A stretch of DNA of 64,000 nucleotides from Phascolarctos cinereus (GCF_002099425.1 NW_018343964.1:1040501-1104500); one strand, 5' to 3'. Positions 1 through 9,494 are shown, numbered from the stretch's first letter. Made by a program: numbers and translations. The notes: generated from the letters alone by a model not told the origin.

Positions 1-14
1 GTGTGTCCATCTAT

Positions 15-37
15 ACACACACACACACACACACACA
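15..37. repeat. (AC)n microsatellite
   Basis: A run of about 12 perfect AC dinucleotides. It sits just upstream of a palindromic MITE copy, with a TG run on the MITE's other side. Confidence 0.95.
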
Positions 38-49
38 TGTAAAAATGTA

Positions 50-112
50 AAAATAGTCTTAGTGCAATTTTAAGTTATTAAAGCTTAAAATTACATTAAG
101 GCTTTTGGGGTA

Positions 113-116
<4 letters not shown>
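50..116. mobile_element. Palindromic mariner-like MITE, copy 1
   Basis: A short palindrome of about 67 bp. The left arm contains AGTCTTAGTGCAATTTTAAG; the right arm contains ATTAAGGCTTTTGGGG, which is close to its reverse complement. The centre is TTATTAAAGCTTAA. Two further copies lie near 3.8 kb and 8.7 kb. The terminal GGGACACCC-AAAAGTCTTAGTG pattern resembles nonautonomous Tc1/mariner elements; that class is inferred from memory. It has no coding capacity. The outer ends have been eroded by the flanking AC and TG microsatellites. Confidence 0.6.

Positions 117-148
<32 letters not shown>
115..148. repeat. (TG)n microsatellite
   Basis: About 17 TG units abutting the right arm of the MITE and followed by the start of an L2 LINE. 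Confidence 0.95.
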
Positions 149-150
<2 letters not shown>

Positions 151-184
151 AAACACATCAATGAAGAAGTTTCCCAACCTCAAT

Positions 185-1575
185 CCTCACTTCCCAGTCT
201 AAGGATTGCACTCTTCTTGAGCTCTCTGGAGCCTTTGATACTGTTGATCATGTTCTTCAGCTTGATATTCTTTTCTCTCTAGGTATTCATAACACCTCCC
301 CCATCCTAGATCTCCTTCTACCAATCCTTCTTATCCTTCTCAGATGCCTTTGCTGGAGCTTCATCCAGTTCATGTCCTCTGACAGTAGGTGTCAAACAAG
401 ATTATGTCCAGGGCCATTTTCTCCCTTTATACTACTTCACTTGGTGATCTCATGCATTCAATTACTCTCTTTTTACTGATGATTCTAAAATCTACCTTTC
501 CTGCCCTAATCTCTTGTATCTTTAACAGCCTTTCAGACATCTCAAACTGGATTTCTAACATACACCATAAGCTCAACATGTCCATAAATAGACTCATTTT
601 CCCTGCCTCCACACACATTACCCTCCCTGCTAACTTCCCTATTACTAATGTGGACATCACAATTCTGCCAGTCCCCCAGATTTACAACCTACGATGTCAT
701 CCTTGACTCCTCCATAGGTCTTACTTCCCATATCCAATCCATTGCCAAGGCCTGTTAATTTCACCTTTGCAAAATCCCTCAAATGTGTCCACTTTTCTCC
801 TTGCTACTTCCACCACCATGGTGCAGGTCCTTATCATCTCATACTTGAATTATTCCCATAACCTCATGGTGGGTCTGTGTATCTCAACTCTCTCCCCATT
901 CCAAGCCATTTTCAATTCATCTGCCAAAGTGATTTTTCTAAAGCATAGGATCCACCATATTACACCCCTACTCAATAAACCCCAGTGTCTCTCAATCAGC
1001 TCCTGGATCATATATAAAATCCTCTGTCTTTTAAAGCCTTCAAAACCAACCCACTTCCACATATGTATAGTCTTCTTACACTCTACAACTCCCCCCCAAC
1101 TACTCTTTGATCCAGGGACACTGGCCTCCTGACTGTTCCTTGAAAAGACACTCCATCTCTTTCATTTCTAGACATTTTTGCTTATTGCCCTCCATGCCTC
1201 CTGACTGTTCCATGAAAAGACACTCCATCTCTTTCATTTCTAGACATTTTTGCTTATTGCCCTCCATGCCAGGAGAGTGTTTCCTTATCATCTCAACCTC
1301 CTGGCTTTCTTGGCTTTCTTCAAACCCCAACTAAAATCTGTCTTCAACAGGAAGGTTTCTCAATCTCTCCTAATTCTAGTGTATTCCCCTTTTCATTATT
1401 TTTTATTTATTCTGGATAGAGCTTTTTAGTACATATCCATTTGGTCATTATTTCCCCCATCATGTGTTCCTTGTGGCATAAAGACTGCCTTTTGCCTTTT
1501 TTTCATTCTCTAGCCTCAAGCACAATGCCTAACATACAGTAGGTGTTTATTAAATGTTTTTTGAGTGACTCACTC
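185..1575 (+). mobile_element. L2 LINE (CR1/L2 clade), 5'-truncated, ORF2 RT part to 3' end
   Basis: A 5'-truncated LINE-2 in sense orientation. Translation near 215-285 gives a broken reverse-transcriptase motif A region reading like GAFDTVDHVLQLDILFSL (frame shifts assumed). At 457-505 the frame reads FNYSLFTDDSKIYLSC, the motif C region, with T-D-D in place of the usual A-D-D. Residues like SDISNWISNIHHKLNMSINR follow at 520-595, as expected downstream of L2 RT. The 3' UTR landmarks come in order: CCTACTCAATAAACCCCAGTG near 967, GACACTGGCCTCCT near 1117, and a terminal AACATACAGTAGGTGTTTATTAAATG near 1530. No frame stays open across the element, so it is a dead copy. A 72-bp tandem duplication lies inside its 3' UTR. 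Confidence 0.85.
1125..1268 (+). repeat. 72-bp tandem duplication inside L2
   Basis: Two adjacent 72-bp units, 1125-1196 and 1197-1268. They differ at one position (GTTCCTTGAAAAG versus GTTCCATGAAAAG). The L2 consensus has this segment once, so the duplication arose after insertion. Units this similar inside an old, diverged LINE imply a much younger event than the LINE itself. Confidence 0.93.
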
Positions 1576-1579
1576 ACTA

Positions 1580-1640
1580 TTCATCATTTGTAAAGCACTG
1601 TACTAAGTTCTAGAAATACAAGCAGAAAAGTAAGTTGGGC
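1580..1640 (-). mobile_element. L2 3'-end fragment (reverse)
   Basis: The stretch GTAAAGCACTGTACTAAGTT followed by a tagaaatacaag-like end resembles the reverse complement of the L2 3' end. It abuts the forward L2, giving a short tail-to-tail arrangement. The fragment is short, so this call is tentative. Confidence 0.4.
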
Positions 1641-2120
1641 AGCTAGGGACATGGTCTGTAGTTATGGAATTTTGGTTGACTTTTCTTGTTGATATTCAGG
1701 GGTTAAGATTTTAAATTATTTTTGTACTTTTGACATATTTTTCTCTTTCAGATACCTCAAGAATTGATACCTTAGTGTCCCTATAACTGCATAATTCTAA
1801 GAACCATTCAAATTTCTTAAAGTATGTATTTCTGCTGTGTTGGCTGCTCTGATACTGCAGTCAAAATGTGGTAATTCTATAGTCTTTGTTGAGCAACTCT
1901 GAAAAGAGTTGCTTAAACACCACAAAGCTTTTCAAGTTCATCTATTTCACTTCTTTCTTCTAATTTCATTTTTAAATGCTCTCAGAATGATTTGTTTATG
2001 CAATCCATGTCCTGAATCCCATGGATATCGTACTCTTTCCTCATTGATGGACATCAATGCCCCATGCCTGCATGAAGGAAGAAGCAGAGTTGTGAAGAGC
2101 AAGAGAGAATATTCTCTTTA
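1641..2120. other. Unassigned AT-rich DNA
   Basis: I see no recognisable repeat, gene or long open frame. The longest forward frame, 70 codons at 1909-2121, has no domain I recognise. Confidence 0.5.
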
Positions 2121-2820
2121 GGTCTCTTGGAGTTTCTTCAATCTCTTTGGGCTCTGCAGTCTCTTTGGGCTTCGGGTTTTTCTATCTCCCAGCTTCTAGA
2201 GAGAGAAGATGGACAATTCCAACCCCACTACTTGTTGCTGGAGGAAAAGACAATGGGAAGAAGCTGGCGGTCTCCCTCATGCCCTTATCCCCAGTTTGCT
2301 ACACTAGAGATTACAGGAAATTTTCTTTGCAATGAAATTAGAACTGAATCTTGCTTGAACCGAATTACCTTGCTCCCAATGGGAGAATTCCTTCATTCTA
2401 TATTTTCTGACATATATTTTCCTAGATATACTTCCTTAGATTTTTGCTTTGGATAAATGGGTTTCTTTGCTACTTACTATGCATGTAAATTGTGGATCTG
2501 GTATTTTGTGGGAAGGTAGTCAAGCCTTAGATATAAGGCTTGGCTTCCTGTTTCTCCTAATGAACAGTAATCAGGAGTTTAGCTTGAACCTGAAAACTAC
2601 ATCCCTTAAACCAATAATACTTAAAGGATATGATAGATATAATTCTAGCCCAGTACCCCATCTCTCTGAGGAAAGCAGAGTGCTAAGTTTCTGGCTCCAA
2701 CCCTCTATTTCCCTCTCAAGTCTCCCTTAAAGAAGAGTGAAGAGGGACTAAAGATATCTATTTTGCCTCTCTTTAAGTCACCCAACACCCACTTGCAACA
2801 TGTAGGGGACAGCCCTTGCT
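2121..2820. other. Unassigned segment, less AT-rich than its flanks
   Basis: This stretch is visibly more GC-rich than the flanking DNA and carries overlapping forward frames of 109, 62 and 93 codons. There is a small local repeat of TCTCTTTGGGCT around 2140-2170. The translations show no motif I recognise. It could be an unlisted interspersed repeat, possibly a long terminal repeat, but I see no boundary dinucleotides, polyadenylation block or target duplication that would support that. Confidence 0.35.
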
Positions 2821-3595
2821 ACACTTAGTTTGATCTCTCACCAGGCTTTCTTTAAGTTTGTTTGCCCTTACTTAAATCTTGCTATCTAATATGGCATTAC
2901 TTTTCACAACTTTGCACTATTCTCATCTGTGTGATTTTACAAATTATTTTATAATCTAAAAAACATCATTGCTCTTGACTGATTTAACTCTTTGATTCAT
3001 AAGTAAAATGATTTTCTTGATTAAGTTAGTTTCTTGGCTTCCTTTGGTCACTTTGTTATAGCAATTTATTTTTGTGTGTTAAACTGCTATACACTTTTTT
3101 TAAAAAAAATTCAGTAGCAATGTGTTTTCCATCATCCATTTCCTATTTTTATCCTTAATAGCTTAGATAAATAGGAGACTTAGTGGTTAGTTAAGCTATA
3201 GGGGTTATTGTTATGATATCAATATATTTTTCTTATTTTTGCTCTTCTAGATTATTAAAATTAATTTTGTGATTTGCTCTAACAGCTAGCCATATCAGAA
3301 AAAAATTCTTATTTCTTAAAATATAAAAAATTTTACTTTTGTGGCATCAATCAATACTTGAAATTTTTAGTGCCTCCCAACTTTTTATTTAAAAAAATAT
3401 AAATACACCTGAGGATTCTGTATGGTCTAAAAAAAATTGCCCCTTATTTCATAATCCTAAACCACATTTTTAAATGTATTTTTTCATAGTCTTTTTCTAT
3501 GTCCTCTTTTGCATTGTTGTAATTTTCTGACAACATAAATGTTGATTTAATTTCGATAGATGTCAGTTCTTTACAAAATGTTATGATTTCATCAT
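2821..3595. other. Unassigned AT-rich DNA
   Basis: Strongly AT-rich with short A and T homopolymers. The only frame of note is a 66-codon reverse frame at 3444-3644 with no recognisable domain. Confidence 0.5.
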
Positions 3596-3599
3596 CCAC

Positions 3600-3891
3600 T
3601 GTAACAGATATTGTTACAGACTTCCTGAGTCTCTGGTTTATCACCTACAAAAAGACAATAGTGCCTTCCTCAAAGGATTACTGTCTTTTTCAAATGATAT
3701 AAGTATGCAAAGGGGGTTGAAAATTTTGAAGCACTGTACAAATTTCACAGCACCACAGAGAACAAAGATAGGAAAAACAACTAGAATGGATCAAGTATAG
3801 TCCCAAAAATCTTAGTGCAGTTTTAGGTGATTAAAGCTTAATGTTTAATGTCACTAAGACTTTTGGGATACCCTGTACACAGAAAGGAGAT
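3600..3891 (+). repeat. Composite repeat unit, copy A, left part
   Basis: This segment aligns with 8490-8770: both hold GTGCCTTCCTCAAAGG, then a GATATAA-n-AAAGGGGGTTG block, then GGAAAAACAACT-GAATG, then the palindromic MITE. The first 120 bases look like a MIR-type SINE tail. The unit is interrupted at 3891 by an L1 derivative and resumes at 6320 with ATCCATGAGGAGGCTA. Confidence 0.8.
3798..3877. mobile_element. Palindromic mariner-like MITE, copy 2
   Basis: Left arm GTCCCAAAAATCTTAGTGCA, right arm TCACTAAGACTTTTGGGATA; these are reverse complements with few mismatches. The centre is GTGATTAAAGCTTAAT. It is the same element as at 50-116 and 8678-8757. It has no ORF, so any movement would have needed a transposase supplied in trans. 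Confidence 0.75.
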
Positions 3892-3909
3892 TGGGGGGGG
3901 GAGACAGAG

Positions 3910-3925
3910 CCTAGATGGCAGAGTA
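3910..3925 (+). promoter_or_regulatory. YY1-like site at L1 5' end
   Basis: The sequence CCTAGATGGCAGAGT sits at the element's 5' terminus. It differs at one base from CAAGATGGC, the YY1 site that positions transcription starts in human L1. Other L1 5' ends in this window carry the same block. Confidence 0.5.
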
Positions 3926-3991
3926 AAAGCAGTGACTTGCTTCAGCTCTTCCCCAAGACCCTCCAAATACCGGTAAAAAAAATGGCTCTAA

Positions 3992-4522
3992 ATGAATTCT
4001 ACAGCAGCAGAACCCACAAAAAGAGCGAAACAAATTTTCAGCCCAAGAAAACCTGGATGGTTGATTGGAAAGGTCTATTGTGCCAGGCTGGAAGAGAAGC
4101 ATAGCTCAGCATGGGTGCCTCAGCAAACCTGGAGCAGGGCTCAGGGGATTGAATTGAGGAAAGCTGTGGTGGTTTCCAGACTTCCCAACCTACAAACACC
4201 AAAGACAAGACAGAAGGTTAGTAGCAAAGGTTTGTCAGACAGTAGTGAGAGAGGAACTCGGTCTGGTCTCAGTCCTGGCACAGCCCCAGGGCTGTGGCTG
4301 CTTCCAGAGCTGCTGGCCCACAGACAGAGTGGGGATCAAGCAGCTGATAAGAGCAGGATAGCAGGAATCTCTTTGCTGAGCCAAGATTTTCTTGCTTTGC
4401 CTGCTTGTATCTGGGCCACAATTCTGGGTGGTGGTCCTGGGGCAAGCAGGAGCACTGGCATGGTGGAACATTTAGTGGCAGTGAAGAGTAAATCCTCCTC
4501 ACAGTTCCAAGGCAGAAAATAG
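3992..4522 (+). CDS. Open frame in L1 5' UTR (ORF0-like, unproven)
   Basis: A 176-codon open frame inside the L1 5' UTR, one of the longest in the window. The segment KQIFSPRKPGWLIGKVYCAR has a counterpart in another L1 fragment on the reverse strand at 30691-30942, KQIPSPRQHGWLMGKVYCAR, and a decayed counterpart near 60430-60530. After about 40 residues the two frames diverge. There are no predicted membrane segments or motifs that I recognise; the protein would be basic and Ser/Gln-rich. The L1 5' UTR is GC-richer than its surroundings, so chance openness is a serious alternative. Primate ORF0 is antisense, so this would not be the same gene. Confidence 0.3.
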   Translation: MNSTAAEPTKRAKQIFSPRKPGWLIGKVYCARLEEKHSSAWVPQQTWSRAQGIELRKAVVVSRLPNLQTPKTRQKVSSKGLSDSSERGTRSGLSPGTAPGLWLLPELLAHRQSGDQAADKSRIAGISLLSQDFLALPACIWATILGGGPGASRSTGMVEHLVAVKSKSSSQFQGRK

Positions 4523-4742
4523 TGCTTGTGGTCACTCATAGATTAGAGTACAGGACAGGAAAGTAGTAAACACTTCACCCTTGATTGTACCACCTTGGAA
4601 GAACTAAAACTTTACAGGTCTCTAGAAGTATCTCTCAAAACTGCTGCACACAACCCCTGGAGCTCAGGACAGTACATTCTCCATACTAGAAACAGACACC
4701 TACCTTAACAAAGAGTTTAATAGTCAAGTAATTGGCTGGAAA

Positions 4743-5420
4743 ATGAGCAAACATCACAAAAAAAGTCAAAAAGAAAAAATGTGAAATATCTCATGGGAAA
4801 AATAACTGACCTGGAAAAAAGATCCAGGAGAGAAAATTTAAAAATTATTGGACTGTCTGAAAGCCATGATCAAAAAAGAGCCTAGACATCATCTTTCAAG
4901 AAATTATCAAGGAAAATTGCCCTGATATTCTAGAACCAGAGGGTAAAGTAGAAATGGAAAGAATCCACAAATCACGTCCTAAAAGAGATCGCAAAGGAAA
5001 ATCCCATAGGTATATTATAGCCAAATTCCAGAGTTCCCAGGTCAAGAAGAAAATATTGCAAGCAGCCAGAAAGAAACAGTTCAAGTATTGTGGAAACACA
5101 ATCAGGATAACACAAGATTTAGCAGCTTCTACATTAAGGGAACAGAGGATATGGAATATAATATTCTGGTAGTCAAAGAAGATACGATTACAACTGAGAA
5201 TCACCTAACCACAAAACTGAGTATAATCCTTCAAGGGGAAAAGTGGGTATTCAGTGAATTAGAGGACTTTCAAGCATTCTGGATGAAAAGACCAGAGCTG
5301 AATAGAAAATTTGACTTTCAAATACAAGACCCAAGAGAAGCATGGAAAGGTAAACAGGAAAGAGAAATCATAAGGGACCTATTAAAGTTGAACTGTTTAT
5401 ATTCCTACATGGAAAGATGA
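4743..5420 (+). pseudogene. L1 ORF1 remnant (RNA-binding protein)
   Basis: ORF1 of the L1 derivative, encoding the nucleic-acid chaperone part of the L1 ribonucleoprotein. It starts at ATG 4743 (MSKHHKKSQKEKM) and runs into stops soon after. The coiled coil present in the copy at 45.4-46.3 kb is missing. The RRM region is clear at 4954-5160: MERIHKSRPKRD, YIIAKFQSSQVKKKILQAAR and TIRITQDLAASTLRE. These align with the human ORF1p positions HIIIRTTNALNKDRILKAVR and PIRITPDFSPETMK. The carboxy-terminal domain follows in another frame (GEKWVFSELEDFQAFWMKRP). Several stops and frame changes make it non-functional. Confidence 0.8.
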
Positions 5421-6319
5421 TATTTGTAACTCATGAGACCTTTCTCAGTATTAGGGTAGTTGGAGGGGAAAATTTATATGTATTTATAGATAGATAGATA
5501 GTGGGCACAGGGTGAGCTGAAGATGAAGGGTGATATCTAAAAAATAAAATTAAGGGGTAAAAGAGAACTATACTGGGAGAAGGAGAAAAGGAGAAGTAGA
5601 ATGGGATAAATTATCTCACATAAAACAGATAAGAAAAAGCTTTTACACTGGAAGGGAAGTGGGGGAAGGTGAGAGAGAATGAGTGAATCTTATTCTCATT
5701 GGATTTGGCTTAAGGAGGGAGTAACATACATACTCAATTGGGTATGGAAATCTATCTTACCCTATAGGAAAAAAGGGGGGGAAAAGGATAAAAGAGTGGG
5801 GGAATGATAGAAGAGAGGCCAGATTGGAGGAGGGGGAAATCAGAAGTAAACATTTCTGAGGAGGGACAGGGTCAAATAAGAGAATTGGGGGGAAGAATAG
5901 GATGAAGGGAAATACAGTTAGTTTTTCACAACATGACTACTATGGAAGTATGTTGCATGACTGTACATGTATAAACTTGTATCAAGTTACTTGCTTTCTC
6001 AATGAGGGTGGGTGGGGAGGGAGGAAGGGAGAAAATTTGGAAACTAAAGTTTAAAAAACAAATGTTAAAAATTGTTTTTACATGCAACTGGGAAATAAAA
6101 TGTACAGTCAATGGGGTATAGAAATCTATCCAGCCTTACAGGAAAATAGAAGGGGAAGGATGATAGAAGAGAAGGCAGATGAGGGGAGGGGTCTTCAGAA
6201 TACATGCCGTCTTAGGGTAGGGGGTGAGGCGAGATGGGGAGAAAATTTGGAACTCAAAATCTTGTGGAAGCGAAAGTCAAAAACTACAATTAAAACAAAA
6301 TTTGTTGGTTAGAAAACAA
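5421..6319 (+). repeat. Purine-rich 3' region of the L1 derivative, two similar blocks
   Basis: Almost all G and A on the sense strand, with G runs at 5776-5783 and elsewhere, as in L1 3' UTR or inter-ORF polypurine tracts. Block one is about 5735-6075 and ends ATTGTTTTTACATGCAACTG, a typical marsupial L1 tail. Block two is about 6100-6310 and repeats the same landmarks with a different end (AACTCAAAATCTTGTGG). Confidence 0.65.
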
Positions 6320-6405
6320 AGAAAGCAGATCCATGAGGAGGCTATAAAAGCATGAGGGCTTTGAATAACCAAATCACAAGGTATCAAATAATTTATTATT
6401 ATTTT
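6320..6405 (+). repeat. Composite repeat unit, copy A, right part
   Basis: ATCCATGAGGAGGCTATAAA followed by AACCAAATCACAAGGTATCA. It aligns with 8772-8850 and continues the unit cut by the L1 derivative, which confirms the insertion boundary at 3891/6320. Confidence 0.8.
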
Positions 6406-6800
6406 CATAGTGATCTTTTCAGATGTAATTATCCTGAACGCTAATGACCAAATGTCACTTTAAATGCTTGGTAAAAATGAACTCTATCAATTCTTTCCTT
6501 TGTCTAAGGAAAATCTGTAAGTCAACTTTCCATTTAGGTACACTTTTTATCTTATGATTTCATATATAGTAAGAATGTCCACATCAATGATTCAATACAA
6601 TTCCTCCAGTTATAGTCTGACTTGGTTATTGATAAGAATTGCATATTTAGAGATTGAGTTCAAACATCTAAGTTAATGTTTGTAGGCAGTCTAAAATGTT
6701 ATGATTCTTAGAATCTTTAGCTATGAAATTGACAAAATGATGGTGTTACTTAAATAAAAACAATAGCAGGCATTGTGCCATTTTTATCTTTTTTTTCATC
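6406..6800. other. Unassigned AT-rich DNA
   Basis: No repeat family or coding signal recognised. Confidence 0.5.
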
Positions 6801-6802
6801 CC

Positions 6803-7005
6803 TAGCACCTGAATTCAAATCAGGTGTCAGATACTTAACTTGCCATGTTACTCTGCACAAGTCATTTAATTCTGTTTGCCTCAGTTTCTTCATCTGTAAA
6901 ATAAACTGGAGAAGGAAATGGAATATCATTCCACTATCTTTGTCAAGAAAATCCCAAATGGAGTCATGAAGAGTCAGACACAACTGAACAACAATCTAAA
7001 CCTAA
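6803..7005 (+). mobile_element. Marsupial tRNA-derived SINE with RTE tail, 5'-truncated
   Basis: Begins within the tRNA-like head (CACCTGAATTCAAATCAGG, near the B box) and continues through the core TTGCCTCAGTTTCTTCATCTG. The tail GAAGAGTCAGACACAACTGA-ACAACAA resembles the 3' end of RTE/BovB LINEs. The A-box half is missing. No coding function. Confidence 0.85.
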
Positions 7006-8380
7006 GATTAGTATCTAAGATTCATTGGGAAGTACAGAGAAATTACTCAAAATTTCTTTTCCTTTCATATCTACTTATTGGGAAAATATTGATGTTCTTC
7101 TCAGAGTGCATTTGAACAATACCATACGACAATGAATGTAATTATTTGAACCCAGATTGAATAAAAATGATAATGTTGATTCCAGGATACACACTTCCTC
7201 TCAGTAAAGAGGTCAGGCATCACTAGTATATAATTGCATGTTCTGTCAGGTAAGGTCTCAGTGGCAGTCCAATTTCTTATTACAAACGGTTTTTTTCCCT
7301 TTATTAAAAGGTGGCATTCTATTTGTGGAAAGGATATGTCAGGAGATACCTATAGCATCAATGACAATTGGTGGTAGCATGGGTGAGAAAAGTAAAACAA
7401 CCTTTAAAAAATAAATATAAAAAATTTGAAAATTAAATTCCCTAAGTATTCTAATAATAACAATATCAAAGAAAAATTTGCCAAGTTGTAAAACCTCACT
7501 GGAGTGGAGAAAGTCAGTAAGAAAAAGCAAATGCATCTTTAAAAGGCAGGATTGCTGAAAGGAAGAAAGTAGAGAAATTTTCACAAGAAAATCTTTCTCA
7601 TTTCTCATGTAAACACTCCAGTAATTAACATTACTTTAAAAATAGTGCTTCTTATGTCTTATAAATGCTAAAAAAAATAAATTGGGGATTTATAGTTATT
7701 CATCTTTTAAAGGCTAATGTTAAAATTTCAACTAATAAAAATTCAATACCATGACTCCTTTTATCCATCTAATATTCATTTCCAATATAATATAGTAACA
7801 CACTTGTGCCTGAGAATTTGGTGAAGATATACATAGCTCATAACTAAAACATCCACAATTCCTTTGAGTGAACATACTTGGTCTTTGCTTTAGAGTGGGA
7901 TAAAACAAGTAACACATTAATTGCCAGTGAAGGAACTGACTACCTCTACCTAGAGTCTGCTCATGATCTAGAATACGCCTTAACCTCATGAAAGTTTCTT
8001 TTCAAGAAGTTCTGCTCAATGATTATGATCTGTCACTGGTGTTTAGCATTAACTTCATCAGACTCTGTAGAAATCAATTTTTTTAAATTGATATAAAGCA
8101 ATGGAATACAGATATAACCTGGAAGGTACTCAATTTAAGGCTAAGTTAATATTTATAGATGCCCTAAAAATTCTTAGCACCTACTGAGGATAAAAAGGTT
8201 TGGATGGATTTTAGTCTGTATCAAGGAAAGGAATAGGAGCATCTATGAAGACACAGAATCACTAAAATACTGAAGTATCTAATGGGGTAAAATATTAACT
8301 ATATTTTAGAACATCTTCCCTTAGAACTTAACATTTAAGTAATCATCAATTAATATAAATTCCATGTAACTCTTTCTTTC
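7006..8380. other. Unassigned AT-rich DNA
   Basis: About 1.4 kb with no repeat I can name. Frames of 85-89 codons on the reverse strand (7339-7608, 7732-7989) show no motif and are likely chance. Short A/T runs throughout. Confidence 0.5.
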
Positions 8381-8489
8381 TTGAAAGTCAAGCCAGAATT
8401 TGGAAAAAAAAATGCTGGAGGCCCTAGCATCAGGGAAAGTTGGGGTCAAATCTTTTTTTTAATGTTTATTAAAGATATGACTATATAAA

Positions 8490-8850
8490 AATCACTTAAA
8501 TTCCTGAGTCTCCTGTTCACTACCTACAAAACAGGAATAACAGTGCCTTCCTCAAAGGGTTGCTGTCATTCTCAAAAATGATATAATGTAATCAAAGGGG
8601 GTTGCAAATTCTGAAGCCCTTACAAATTCCATAGCACTATAAAGGACAAAAGATGGGAAAAACAACTGGAATGAATTCATTACAGTACCAAAAGTCTTCA
8701 TGATGTTTTAAGCTATCAAAGCTTAAAGTTTGAATTCACCAAGACTTTTGGGATACACTTTATACTGAGAGGAGATCCATGGGAAGGCTACAAAAGTATG
8801 AGCACTTTGAGAATGAGGGTTTAGTGCAACCAAATCACAAGGTATCAAAA
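8490..8850 (+). repeat. Composite repeat unit, copy B (intact)
   Basis: An uninterrupted version of the unit at 3600-3891 plus 6320-6405: a MIR-like segment (GTGCCTTCCTCAAAGGGTTG), the palindromic MITE, then GAGGAGATCCATGGGAAGGC and AACCAAATCACAAGGTATCA. Similarity runs through and beyond the MITE on both sides, so either this is one larger interspersed repeat or an ancient local duplication. Confidence 0.8.
8678..8757. mobile_element. Palindromic mariner-like MITE, copy 3
   Basis: Left arm GTACCAAAAGTCTTCATGA, right arm TCACCAAGACTTTTGGGATA, centre AGCTATCAAAGCTT. It is more diverged than copy 2 in the left arm. Confidence 0.72.
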
Positions 8851-8854
8851 AAGA

Positions 8855-9235
8855 AAAAGTGGGAAAGGAACCAAATTCTTAGGGGGGAAATATCATATCT
8901 TATTAATTACAAAAAAGTGGCTAAAATGGCATAACCAATTCCTCCCTTTCATCAATACCAAATATTTATGTGTTGAATCTATATACAGGTTGAGGGCAGG
9001 CTCAATGAGGTTATGGGCAGGGCTCTCTCAAATGATATTTAACAATGAATCACATCTTTATCATCTTACATTTGACTGGGAGACTATCATATCATGTTAT
9101 GCTTGTTTGTTGCTTATAAATATATATCCTATTAATTCATCTGGAAGCAAAAATGATCAAAAATATCAAGGGAAATAAAGGGGCAGAAGAAGTGGGAAGA
9201 AGAGAATCTAGTAGTATCATATCTCAAATCATACT
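8855..9235. other. Unassigned AT-rich DNA
   Basis: No feature recognised. Short forward frames of 62 and 72 codons overlap here without recognisable motifs. Confidence 0.5.
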
Positions 9236-9239
9236 ACAT

Positions 9240-9485
9240 ATAATAATAGCATTGATAAAACAATTAAGAATTGCAAAGTGCTTTAAAATATACTCTCATT
9301 CTATCCTCATAAAACCCTGGGATGTAGATGTTATTATTATTCCTATTTTACATATGAGGAAACTGGGATAGAGAGAGGTTAAATGAGTTAACCTGAGTAA
9401 TACAGCTAATATGTATCTGAGTCAGGGTTTGAATTCAAGTCTTTGTGACTTTGGGTCCAGTGTTCTATTCACTGTGGTATCAGTT
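9240..9485 (-). mobile_element. MIR-type SINE
   Basis: Reads as the reverse complement of MIR: TATTATTATTCCTATTTTAC, then GAGGAAACTGGGATAGAGAG, then TTTGAATTCAAGTCTTTGTG, ending at the tRNA-like head near TCTATTCACTGTGGTATCAG. Diverged, hence old. Confidence 0.82.
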
Positions 9486-9494
9486 TTGTAAAAA

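Larger units (their letters stand above)
3892..6319 (+). mobile_element. L1-derived, ORF1-only (HAL1-like) element
   Basis: A complete insertion with both ends visible. It is flanked by AGAAAGGAGAT (3881-3891) and AGAAAGCAGAT (6320-6330), an 11-bp target duplication with one change. It carries a 5' UTR (3892-4742), a shortened ORF1 (4743-5420) and a purine-rich 3' region, but no endonuclease or reverse-transcriptase sequence. The 3' region seems doubled: a block with AAATCTATCTTACCCTATAGG at 5749 is echoed by AAATCTATCCAGCCTTACAGG at 6121, and GAGAAAATTTGGAAACT at 6029 by GAGAAAATTTGGAACTC at 6238. By analogy with mammalian HAL1 it would have needed L1 ORF2 protein in trans. Confidence 0.82.

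Noticed and set aside
1125-1268. Possible CRISPR-like direct repeat
   Set aside because: Only two adjacent 72-bp units without spacers, inside a LINE in vertebrate DNA.
2121-2820. Possible solo long terminal repeat
   Set aside because: GC-richer and free-standing, but I could not find matching boundary dinucleotides, a polyadenylation block or flanking duplication, so I left it unassigned.
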